From NCBI RefSeq assembly GCF_000434895.1, contig NZ_FR892829.1, positions 1-13,690 on the forward strand: DNA of 13,690 nt. Reading direction: 5' to 3'. Positions 1 to 6,522 of the stretch are shown piece after piece. The position numbers were made by a program, and so were the translations under genes. Origin of the DNA: Phascolarctobacterium succinatutens CAG:287. Lineage in GTDB: Bacteria > Bacillota > Negativicutes > Acidaminococcales > Acidaminococcaceae. The notes beneath the pieces were generated by a model that did not search any database, was not told the DNA's origin, and saw only the letters and a list, made by a program, of their open reading frames with translations. Positions within the stretch are counted from its first letter, which is position 1. Each line of letters begins with the position of its first letter.

Positions 1-31
1 GGTGCCGAGCGTAGCGAGGCGGAAGGGGGGC
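1..31. repeat. Partial copy of a G/C-rich palindromic intergenic repeat
   Basis: The first 30 or so bases (GGTGCCGAGCGTAGCGAGGC and on into a G run) resemble the reverse complement of the inner right arm of the palindromic element at 12149-12279 (GGTGGCATCGCGCAGCGATG followed by ACGGAGAGG). Only one arm lies in the window, so the element must continue to the left of base 1. Bases 32-119 hold no gene that I can see, only the leader and ribosome-binding site of mnmG. Confidence 0.4.
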
Positions 32-119
32 GTATGGCGTTGCAATTAACGTATTGCTCTGCAATGAAAAATTTTGTTGTGAGTTCACTAATACATATAT
101 TTTTAAGAGGTCTATTAAG

Positions 120-2003
120 ATGAGTTATATTACAGATACATTTGATGTAATTGTGGTTGGTGCCGGCCACGCTGGCGTGGAGGCGGCGCTGGCTGCCGCC
201 CGTCTGGGCGGCAAGACGCTGCTGGCGACGCTGTCGCTGGATAATGTGGCGCTGATGCCGTGCAATCCGTCTATCGGCGGTCCGGCAAAGGGACATCTGG
301 TGCGTGAACTGGATGCTTTGGGCGGCCAGATGGGTATCAGTGCGGATTTGGCGTGTATCCAGATGCGTCTTTTGAATACCGGTAAGGGCTATGCCGTGCA
401 TGCTCTGCGCGGTCAGGAGGATAAGCCTTTTTATCACACGCTGATGAAAAAGATTGTTGAGGATCAGGATAATCTGGAGCTGAAGCAGCTGATGATTGAT
501 AAGCTGCTGGTGGAAAACGGTGCGGTTGTTGGCGTAGAGGCCGAAACGGGCGAGGTTTTCGAGGCGAAGTGCGTTATTTTGGCTACCGGTACTTATCTGC
601 GCGGCCGTATTGTTTACGGCCAGGTTAATTATGAATGTGGTCCTAACGGCCTACGTAGTGCGCAGAAGCTTTCGGCTTCGCTGTTGGAGAACGGCGTGGA
701 GCTGATGCGCTTTAAGACCGGTACGCCGGCGCGTATTGATGCCCGCAGTCTTGATTACAGCAAGATGGAGCCGCAATATGGCGATGAGGAGGTGCGCAAC
801 TTCTCCTTTATCAGCGATATCAAAACGCGTGAACAGGTTCCCTGCTATCTGACCTATACGAATGAGGCTACGCATAAAATTATCCGCGATAATCTGCATT
901 TATCCGGTATGTATAACGGCATGATCGAGGGTGTCGGCCCGCGCTACTGCCCGTCTATCGAATCTAAGATTGTGCGCTTTGCCAATAAGGAGCGTCATCA
1001 GCTGTTTATCGAGCCTGAGGGACGCAGCACCAATGAAATGTATGTACAGGGCATGAGCTCTTCGCTGCCGGCGCACATTCAGCTGCAGTTTATGCAGACT
1101 ATTCCCGGTCTGGAGCATTGCAAGATGATGCGTGCTGGCTATGCCATAGATTATGATTGCCTTGATCCGTTGCAGCTGCGACCGTCTTTGGAGCATAAGG
1201 CTATCAGCGGCTTGTTCAGCGCCGGTCAGTCCAATGGTACCAGCGGCTACGAGGAGGCTGCTGCCCAAGGCCTGATGGCAGGTATCAATGCGATGATGAA
1301 GATTAACGGACGCGAGCCGTTGGTGCTGCGTCGTGATGAGGCGTATATCGGCGTGCTGATTGATGACCTGGTTACCAAGGGTACATCCGAGCCTTATAGA
1401 ATGATGACCTCGCGTGCGGAATACCGCCTGCTGCTGCGTCAGGATAATGCTGATTTGCGTTTGACGGAAAAGGGCAGAGCGATTGGCTTGGTTGATGATA
1501 AGCGCTACGGCATTTTCACCGAAAAGCGCAGTGCTTTGGAGCGCACCGTGAGCGAGCTGGGCAAGCAGAATATTTCTCCTAGCGCGGAAAACAATGCCAA
1601 GCTGGAGGCTATGGGGACGGCGCCGCTGCGCAGCGGCAGCAGTCTTTTGGATTTGCTGCGCCGCAAGGAGGTTACCTACAGCAAGCTGCAGCAGGCGTTT
1701 GACCTGCCGGAGCTGGCACCGCAGGTTGCGGAGCAGGCCGAGATTTTTGCCAAGTATGAGGGCTATATTACCAAGCAGCGTCAGGAGGTTGAGCGCTTTA
1801 TGAAGCTGGAAAACAAGCGCCTGCCTGATGATATAGATTATCGTGCGATTAAGGAGCTTTCCAGCGAGGCCGCTGAAAAGCTGGACAAGGTGCGTCCGGC
1901 AAATATCGGGCAGGCATCGCGTATCAGCGGTGTTTCGCCTGCTGATATCAGCGTGCTGATGATTGCGCTGGAGCTGAAGCGCCGAAAGGAGCAGGAAGAA
2001 TGA
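120..2003 (+). CDS. mnmG: tRNA uridine-5-carboxymethylaminomethyl modification enzyme MnmG (GidA)
   Basis: FAD- and NADH-dependent subunit that works with MnmE to install the (carboxymethyl)aminomethyl group on C5 of wobble U34 in tRNAs; cytoplasmic. The 627-residue length fits the family. The FAD-binding glycine motif GAGHAG is at residues 14-19 after the strand FDVIVV. The family signature NPSIGGPAKGHLVREL starts at about residue 49, and the second signature GYEEAAAQGLMAG is near residue 375. The ATG at 120 is chosen because AAGAGG (105-110) lies 9 nt upstream and the protein then begins directly before the Rossmann strand; an in-frame TTG at 54 would add 22 unrelated residues. The stop overlaps the rsmG start (ATGA), so the two are translationally coupled. 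The usual partner mnmE would be expected upstream, outside the window. Confidence 0.97.
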   Translation: MSYITDTFDVIVVGAGHAGVEAALAAARLGGKTLLATLSLDNVALMPCNPSIGGPAKGHLVRELDALGGQMGISADLACIQMRLLNTGKGYAVHALRGQEDKPFYHTLMKKIVEDQDNLELKQLMIDKLLVENGAVVGVEAETGEVFEAKCVILATGTYLRGRIVYGQVNYECGPNGLRSAQKLSASLLENGVELMRFKTGTPARIDARSLDYSKMEPQYGDEEVRNFSFISDIKTREQVPCYLTYTNEATHKIIRDNLHLSGMYNGMIEGVGPRYCPSIESKIVRFANKERHQLFIEPEGRSTNEMYVQGMSSSLPAHIQLQFMQTIPGLEHCKMMRAGYAIDYDCLDPLQLRPSLEHKAISGLFSAGQSNGTSGYEEAAAQGLMAGINAMMKINGREPLVLRRDEAYIGVLIDDLVTKGTSEPYRMMTSRAEYRLLLRQDNADLRLTEKGRAIGLVDDKRYGIFTEKRSALERTVSELGKQNISPSAENNAKLEAMGTAPLRSGSSLLDLLRRKEVTYSKLQQAFDLPELAPQVAEQAEIFAKYEGYITKQRQEVERFMKLENKRLPDDIDYRAIKELSSEAAEKLDKVRPANIGQASRISGVSPADISVLMIALELKRRKEQEE

Positions 2004-2719
2004 CCTTTGCAGAAATTTTAGCCGAAAAGGGTGCGGAGGCCGGTTTGAGCTTTACGCCGCTGCAGCTGGAGCAGTTCAGCCGTTATTACGAGCTGCTGGT
2101 GGAAACCAATAAGGTGATGAACCTTACCGCGATTACAGAGCCTGAGGAGGTTGCCGTAAAGCATATGGTAGACAGTCTGCTGGCCTACGAGGCGGAGATG
2201 GCCGGTAAAACCCTGGCAGACGTGGGCACGGGCGCCGGCTTTCCCGGTGTGCCGCTGAAAATTTACTGCCCCGAGCTGAAGGTGACACTGATAGATTCTC
2301 TGGGCAAGCGCCTGCGCTTTTTGCAGCAGGTGATTGAGGAGCTGGGGCTGAAGGGTATCCGCTGCGAGCATTTGCGTGCTGAAGATGCCGGCCGCGATAA
2401 AAAGCATCGCGAAAAATATGATTATGTAACGGCACGCGCGGTGGCGCGCTTGAGCGTGCTGAGCGAATACTGCCTGCCGCTGGCCAAAAAGGGTGGTCAG
2501 TTTATCGCCCTGAAGGGCAGTAAGTTTGCAGAGGAAATTACCGAGGGCGAGGCTGCGGTAAAAATTCTCGGCGGCAAAATTATTAGTGCAGAGCCTGTAA
2601 AATTACCCGGTCTTGACGATGGACGTGCTATAATAAAGATAGCTAAAATCAAAACAACACCGGCGCAGTACCCGCGTAAGGCAGGTACGCCGGAAAAACA
2701 GCCCTTAGGCGCTAGATAG
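2000..2719 (+). CDS. rsmG: 16S rRNA (guanine527-N7)-methyltransferase RsmG (GidB)
   Basis: SAM-dependent methyltransferase that makes m7G at position 527 of 16S rRNA (E. coli numbering); loss of it gives low-level streptomycin resistance in several bacteria. The 239-residue length is normal. The SAM-binding motif LADVGTGAGFPGVPLKI sits near residues 72-88, preceded by the family-typical MNLTAITEPEEVAVKHMVDS stretch. Later motifs are TARAVARLSVLSEY and a KGGQFIALKG strand. The start ATG overlaps the mnmG stop (ATGA), with AAAGGA about 9 nt upstream. The stop is 10 bp before noc, which supports a single mRNA. The last 20 or so residues are basic and Pro-rich and look like a lineage-specific tail. 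Confidence 0.96.
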   Translation: MTFAEILAEKGAEAGLSFTPLQLEQFSRYYELLVETNKVMNLTAITEPEEVAVKHMVDSLLAYEAEMAGKTLADVGTGAGFPGVPLKIYCPELKVTLIDSLGKRLRFLQQVIEELGLKGIRCEHLRAEDAGRDKKHREKYDYVTARAVARLSVLSEYCLPLAKKGGQFIALKGSKFAEEITEGEAAVKILGGKIISAEPVKLPGLDDGRAIIKIAKIKTTPAQYPRKAGTPEKQPLGAR

Positions 2720-2729
2720 GGGGAAGCAA

Positions 2730-3608
2730 ATGTTAGTAGATGATGGATTTTCGGTATTAGATACAGATTGCGGTATTATTGGTGAGCGTAAGGCCGTAAA
2801 TGAGGTGAAGGTTGTGAAGGTGCCTATCGGGCAGATTTTCCCTAACCCGTATCAGCCACGCAAAAGCTTTGACGAGGCAGCCTTAGAGGAGCTGTCTGCT
2901 TCCATCGCCCAATATGGCGTGCTGCAGCCTCTTTTGGTATCCCCGACGGAGGACGGCCGTTATCTGCTGATTGCCGGTGAGCGCCGCCTGCGTGCTTCCC
3001 GTATGGCGAAGCTGACGGAGGTACCGGTGATTATCAGCGATTATACTACGCAGCAGATTGCAGAGATTGCGCTGATTGAAAACCTGCAGCGTGAGGACCT
3101 GCATTTTCTGGAGGAGGCAGAGGGATACGAACAGCTGATGGAGCAGTTCCATCTGACGCAGGAGGCTATGGCTGCGCGCGTAGGCAAGAAGCAGTCCACC
3201 ATCGCCAACAAGCTGCGTTTGCTGCGTCTGTCGCCTGCTGTACGCAAGGTGCTGGTGGATGCCGGCCTGAGCGAGCGTCATGCACGTGCCTTGCTGAAGC
3301 TGGATGATGATGCCAAGCGTCTGGAGGTGCTGGAGGTTATTGTGGCCAAGAACTACAGTGTGCGCCAGACTGAAGAATATATCAGCAAGCTGCTTGATGA
3401 CAAGCAGCAGGAAAAACGCCGCCGCATGGTAATTGTCAACGACGTCCGCATCTACCTGAACAGTATTAAGCAGGTTGTCAACGCTATTAAGGACGTTGGT
3501 ATTCCCGTTAACATGGAGCAGACGGTAGAGGGCGATGAGGTTATCGTCAGCCTGCGCATCAAGAACCAGAAGAAGCCGAAGGGTGGCAACAGCAAGCCCC
3601 TGTTCTAA
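2730..3608 (+). CDS. noc: Nucleoid occlusion protein Noc (ParB-like CTPase, NBS-type DNA specificity)
   Basis: ParB-family CTP-dependent DNA clamp of 292 residues. The N-terminal CTPase domain has the nucleotide motifs GERRLRA (83-89) and ENLQRE (117-122). The helix-turn-helix lies in about 142-166 (LTQEAMAARVGKKQSTIANK). The four positions known to separate Noc from ParB DNA specificity (Caulobacter ParB 173, 179, 184, 201) fall at Q155, K161, R166 and R183. Noc has Q-K-K-R and ParB has R-T-A-G, so this protein reads as Noc with a conservative K-to-R change. Gene order mnmG-rsmG-noc is that of Bacillus; soj and spo0J, which often follow, are absent here. The ATG has AGGGGGA 5 nt upstream and an in-frame TAG at 2706 rules out a longer start. 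The N-terminus (MLVDDGFSVLDTDCGIIG) is acidic and does not resemble the basic amphipathic membrane helix of Bacillus Noc. Confidence 0.88.
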   Translation: MLVDDGFSVLDTDCGIIGERKAVNEVKVVKVPIGQIFPNPYQPRKSFDEAALEELSASIAQYGVLQPLLVSPTEDGRYLLIAGERRLRASRMAKLTEVPVIISDYTTQQIAEIALIENLQREDLHFLEEAEGYEQLMEQFHLTQEAMAARVGKKQSTIANKLRLLRLSPAVRKVLVDAGLSERHARALLKLDDDAKRLEVLEVIVAKNYSVRQTEEYISKLLDDKQQEKRRRMVIVNDVRIYLNSIKQVVNAIKDVGIPVNMEQTVEGDEVIVSLRIKNQKKPKGGNSKPLF

Positions 3609-3619
3609 AAGTAAATAAG

Positions 3620-3635
3620 GCAGGAAGCTTCCTGC
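3620..3635. repeat. 16-bp perfect palindrome after noc
   Basis: GCAGGAAGCTTCCTGC is a perfect 16-bp palindrome lying 11 bp after the noc stop and before the parS/terminator. It has no loop and no following T-run, so it is not a terminator. It could be a protein-binding dyad or simply chance. It does not match the Bacillus Noc-binding consensus ATTTCCCGGGAAAT. Confidence 0.35.
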
Positions 3636-3644
3636 AGCAACGAT

Positions 3645-3692
3645 AAAAGCAGAGAGCCGTGTTTCACGTGAAACACGGCTCTCTGCTTTTTT
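3645..3692. terminator. Intrinsic terminator of the mnmG-rsmG-noc operon, possibly bidirectional
   Basis: Two perfect 23-nt arms (3645-3667 and 3668-3690) form a 46-bp uninterrupted palindrome, AAAAGCAGAGAGCCGTGTTT and its complement. The + strand then continues in T to 3692 (6 Ts in total), as an intrinsic terminator should. The arm starts with AAAA, so the opposite strand also ends in a T-run and termination could work both ways. The centre of the stem is a parS site. Confidence 0.85.
3660..3675. other. parS: Consensus parS centromere site
   Basis: TGTTTCACGTGAAACA is an exact match to the bacterial chromosomal parS consensus recognised by ParB/Spo0J. It is the exact centre of the terminator palindrome directly after noc. 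parS sites cluster near oriC, so the window is probably origin-proximal. The neighbouring ParB-like protein has Noc-type specificity residues, so the ParB that loads here is probably encoded elsewhere. Confidence 0.95.
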
Positions 3693-3733
3693 GTACAAGG
3701 AGGTGGATGATTATACTCCGACTGCTGCCGCAG

Positions 3734-3897
3734 CCGTTTTCTACCAGAATTTGAGCATCTGGAAAAGACTCTTTTTAAAGCCCTTTTCCGGCGGAATTAC
3801 CTCATGCAGGAATTTGGGCTTTACGTAACGTACAATCATCGGCAGCGTACGCATAGTGGTTTCGGCAAAGCGCGGCAGCTTGCTGTTGGCGGGCAGC
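3734..3897. repeat. Direct repeat copy 1 (164 bp), partner of 6502-6665
   Basis: Ungapped alignment by eye with 6502-6665 gives about 12 mismatches in 164 bases (roughly 93% identity). Both copies start at CCGTTTTCTACCAG and end at GGCAGC. The two copies are in the same orientation and enclose the hydrogenase gene. Here the repeat holds only the 3' end of a zinc-ribbon gene; in the other copy that gene is complete. Confidence 0.9.
3741..3897 (-). pseudogene. C-terminal remnant of a second copy of the double zinc-ribbon gene
   Basis: Read on the minus strand this encodes about 51 residues ending KGFKKSLFQMLKFW and a TAG stop. It matches the C-terminus of the protein at 6509-7762 with only a handful of substitutions (for example SKLPRFAETTMRTLPMIV against SKLPRFAETTMRTPPMIV). 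Everything upstream, including both zinc ribbons and the start, is missing. At 3897 the sequence switches to an unrelated gene fragment. An open frame does continue to 3974, but the extra residues are antisense to the neighbouring fragment. I treat it as a dead remnant. Confidence 0.85.
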
Positions 3898-4024
3898 GCT
3901 TTTGCTGCTGACAGCAAAGCTGATTTATGCCTAGTTACGGGGAGGCGATAGCGTGGGACGTATAGAATGGACAAGTATGCATTTTTCTCATGAGCTCAGG
4001 CTTAGGTGTTTGGCAGTTGCGTGA
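3898..4024 (+). pseudogene. N-terminal remnant of a third exported-protein paralogue
   Basis: Bases 3898-3981 align with 10980-11063 with about 9 mismatches in 84. They encode the signal-peptide core LLLLTAKLIYA, then an in-frame TAG (3932-3934) where the intact gene has CAG, then LRGGDSVGRIEWT. After that similarity fades: the frame goes on as SMHFSHELRLRCLAVA to a TGA at 4022. The start codon and first residues are missing. With a nonsense mutation, a lost 5' end and a decayed 3' end it cannot be functional. From 4025 to 4150 I see no gene, only low-similarity sequence with several stops in each frame. Confidence 0.8.
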
Positions 4025-4154
4025 ATGCAAGTTGCTGAATATGCTGCCAGCGCTGGTCATGCCGCAGGTTTTCTAGGCGCTGATGGGGCTGGTGAAGTGA
4101 GCTTTAGAGAAAAGTCTCCTTTAAAGTAAAATTATTTTTTATTAATATAAGTTG

Positions 4155-4182
4155 TTGACAGACGCTGGGAATGAGTTATAAT
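4155..4182 (+). promoter_or_regulatory. Sigma-A promoter of the hydrogenase-rubrerythrin gene
   Basis: TTGACA (4155-4160) and TATAAT (4177-4182) match both consensus hexamers exactly with a 16-bp spacer. The predicted start near 4189 leaves a leader of about 67 nt ending in GGAGGAGA (4242-4249), 7 nt before the GTG start. A strong constitutive-type core suggests high expression unless repressed. A second TATAAT at 4191-4196 lacks a well-placed -35. Confidence 0.85.
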
Positions 4183-4256
4183 GTAAACGATATAATAGTG
4201 CTTTATAAAAGGTCAAGGGAGCGCTGTTAAAATTTCATATTGGAGGAGATGATATT

Positions 4257-6308
4257 GTGAGCAAGCATTTATCAACTTCCGTGAGGGTGCCTATTGAAGC
4301 GGATAATCCCAGTATTGTCCGTAATGAGTCATTGTGCATCAAATGCGGTCAGTGCAGTAATGTCTGCACAAGTCCTGTTGGTGTGTTGGGAACCTATGCG
4401 CTGGAGCAGACCGGAGACAGAGCTATCTGTATTCACTGCGGTCAGTGTGCTAATGTCTGCCCTGTTGGCAGCATCACCGAGGTATATGAATATCCAGAGG
4501 TTAAGGCTGCCGTGCAGGATAAGGACAAAATCGTCATTGTCAGTACGTCACCTTCTGTACGCGTGGCTTTGGGCGAGGAATTCGGCCTGCCTAAGGGGGC
4601 GTTCGTGCAGGGGAAGATGGTTGCGCTTTTGCGTGCTCTGGGCGTTGATTATGTGCTGGATACGAACTTTGCGGCTGATTTAACAATTGTTGAGGAAGCA
4701 AGCGAGCTTCTTGCCCGTATTAAAGGTGAAACTGACAAGCCGCTGCCGCAGTTTACAAGCTGCTGTCCGGCGTGGGTGAAGTTTGCAGAAACCTATTACC
4801 CTGAGCTCCTGCCGCATGTTTCTACAGCTAAAAGTCCGATAGGGATGCAGGGACCGACGATTAAAACCTATTTCGCACAGAAAATGGGCATTGATCCGAG
4901 GAAGATTTTTAATGTCGCCTTAACTCCCTGCACGGCGAAAAAATTTGAGATTCGCCGTGAGAAAATGAACGCTGCCGGGCAGAAGTTGGGTATAGCTGAA
5001 TTGCGGGATATGGATAATGTCATCACGACGAGGGAGCTGGCACTGTGGGCGAAGGAAGCAGGCATTGATTTTACCAGCCTAGAGGACAGCGATTTTGATA
5101 AATTTATGGGCGAGGCCTCTGGTGCAGGTGTTATTTTTGGCAATACAGGCGGCGTGATGGAGGCAGCTCTCAGGACTGCTTATGCTTATCTTACGGGTGA
5201 GCAGCCACCTAAGGAAATACTCAAGCTCGAGCCAGTGCGTGGTTATGATGGATTGCGTGAGGCCAGCGTGGAGATAGCAGGCAGGGTTATCAATGTAGCA
5301 GTGGTTCACGGAACGGAAAATGTCCGAAAGCTCATAGCTGGTGGCATTGAAAAATATCATTTTATAGAGGTTATGACCTGTCCTGGCGGCTGTATTGGCG
5401 GCGGCGGGCAGCCGAAGGATTTTGCTTATGATGCTGACGCAGCACGCAAGGCACGTATCGAGGGTCTTTATGAGCGGGACGCAGAGATGGAGTTGCATCT
5501 GTCTCACGAAAATAAAGAAATTCAGCAGCTTTACCAGGAGTTTTATGATACGCCCTTGAGCGACATGGCTGAAGCAATGCTGCATACTGCTTATCAGGAC
5601 CGCAGCGCAGATTTAACAAAAGGAGCGAAAAAGAAAATGATGAAGTGGAAATGTTTAATTTGTGGTTATATCTATGAAGGCGAGGAGCTGCCAGCTGATT
5701 TTGTCTGCCCAATCTGTAAGCAGGGCGCAGATAAGTTTGTAAAAATCGAGGATACTCCTGGCGACAAGGCAAAGAATCCTTATGCTGGCACAAAGTCGGA
5801 GAAGAATCTGTTAGAGGCCTTTGCTGGCGAGTCTATGGCTCGTAATAAGTATACTTATTTTGCTAAAGTAGCGCAGGAAGCAGGCTTTGAGCAGATTGCT
5901 GCTTTGTTCTTGCAGACAGCAGAGAACGAAAAGGAGCATGCACAGCTATGGTTTAAGGCTTTGGGCGAGCTTGGCGATACTGCGGCAAATCTGCTGCACG
6001 CTGCTGAGGGAGAGAACCACGAATGGACGGATATGTATGTGCGTATGGCCCAAGAGGCAGATGCCGAAGGCTTCTATAAGCTGGCAGAGCAGTTCCGTGG
6101 CGTAGCAGCTATTGAGAAGCGTCATGAGGAGCGTTATCGTGCGTTGCTGCACAACGTAGAGGCACAGCAGGTATTTGCTAAGAGCGAGGTAAGAATTTGG
6201 GAGTGTCGCAAGTGCGGACATATCGTTGTAGGTACGAAGGCTCCGGAGGTTTGCCCGATTTGTAAAAACCCGCAGGCTTATTTTGAAATTCATACGATAA
6301 ATTATTAA
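4257..6308 (+). CDS. [FeFe]-hydrogenase fused to rubredoxin-rubrerythrin-rubredoxin
   Basis: A 683-residue four-part protein, probably cytoplasmic (no signal peptide). Residues 27-68 hold two [4Fe-4S] motifs, C27xxC30xxC33xxxC37 and C58xxC61xxC64xxxC68. The H-cluster motifs follow: TSCCPAW (167-173, with proton-relay C169 and ligand C170), TPCTAKKFE (223-231, C225) and EVMTCPGGCIGGGGQP (371-386, C375 and C379). The T in place of the usual M before PC resembles group B enzymes. A short rubredoxin begins at residue 463 (C466xxC469, C484xxC487). The rubrerythrin four-helix diiron domain spans about 515-630, with ligand-type motifs E525, E558xxH561 and E620xxH623. A second rubredoxin ends the protein (C650xxC653, C666xxC669). 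A plausible role is to pass electrons from H2 or a redox pool to reduce H2O2. The GTG start is preceded by GGAGGAGA. Whether catalysis runs toward H2 uptake or evolution cannot be told from sequence. Confidence 0.93.
   Translation: MSKHLSTSVRVPIEADNPSIVRNESLCIKCGQCSNVCTSPVGVLGTYALEQTGDRAICIHCGQCANVCPVGSITEVYEYPEVKAAVQDKDKIVIVSTSPSVRVALGEEFGLPKGAFVQGKMVALLRALGVDYVLDTNFAADLTIVEEASELLARIKGETDKPLPQFTSCCPAWVKFAETYYPELLPHVSTAKSPIGMQGPTIKTYFAQKMGIDPRKIFNVALTPCTAKKFEIRREKMNAAGQKLGIAELRDMDNVITTRELALWAKEAGIDFTSLEDSDFDKFMGEASGAGVIFGNTGGVMEAALRTAYAYLTGEQPPKEILKLEPVRGYDGLREASVEIAGRVINVAVVHGTENVRKLIAGGIEKYHFIEVMTCPGGCIGGGGQPKDFAYDADAARKARIEGLYERDAEMELHLSHENKEIQQLYQEFYDTPLSDMAEAMLHTAYQDRSADLTKGAKKKMMKWKCLICGYIYEGEELPADFVCPICKQGADKFVKIEDTPGDKAKNPYAGTKSEKNLLEAFAGESMARNKYTYFAKVAQEAGFEQIAALFLQTAENEKEHAQLWFKALGELGDTAANLLHAAEGENHEWTDMYVRMAQEADAEGFYKLAEQFRGVAAIEKRHEERYRALLHNVEAQQVFAKSEVRIWECRKCGHIVVGTKAPEVCPICKNPQAYFEIHTINY
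5619..5639 (+). promoter_or_regulatory. Internal ribosome-binding site and candidate start inside the fusion
   Basis: AAAGGAG (5619-5625) lies 11 nt before an in-frame ATG at 5637 and 14 nt before a second at 5640, exactly at the linker between the hydrogenase part and the first rubredoxin (residues 461-462 of the fusion). Starting here would give a stand-alone rubredoxin-rubrerythrin-rubredoxin protein of about 223 residues. It may be a relic of two separate genes joined in frame, or a working internal start. Confidence 0.5.
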
Positions 6309-6348
6309 GAGCGGATGTTAGCTCGGTTTCTTCTGAGCTGCCGGAATT

Positions 6349-6389
6349 TCCCCTGATGCTTGCTATGAAGCTGGCGTCAGGGGATTTTT
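6349..6389 (+). terminator. Intrinsic terminator after the hydrogenase fusion
   Basis: TCCCCTGATGC (6349-6359) pairs with GCGTCAGGGGA (6374-6384) over 11 bp including one G-T pair, with a 14-nt loop, followed by five Ts (6385-6389). It ends the 4257-6308 transcript 40 bp after its stop. The rest of the 6309-6508 gap holds only a small hairpin and the short frame described separately. Confidence 0.85.
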
Positions 6390-6471
6390 AGGTTCTATAA
6401 ATAAGTGTTGGAATTGTAGTAAAATATTATCGACCAAAACAACATAATCTACAAAGGAGACCAGACACTCT

Positions 6472-6522
6472 ATGCTTTACAACAATTATACACAAAATAA
6501 CCCGTTTTCTACCAGAATTTGA
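6472..6522 (+). other. Possible truncated gene start running into the module edge
   Basis: AAAGGAGA (6453-6460) precedes an ATG at 6472 by 11 nt. The frame encodes 16 residues, MLYNNYTQNNPFSTRI, and stops inside the tail of the convergent zinc-ribbon gene. The repeat shared with 3734-3897 begins at 6502, in the middle of this frame, so it may be the 5' stub of a gene cut off when the module arrived. It may equally be chance; nothing about its product is recognisable. Confidence 0.25.

Noticed and set aside
2883..3698. 271-codon minus-strand frame over noc
   Set aside because: Leu/Gln-rich translation typical of an antisense shadow; it overlaps the parS/terminator and the clear noc gene.
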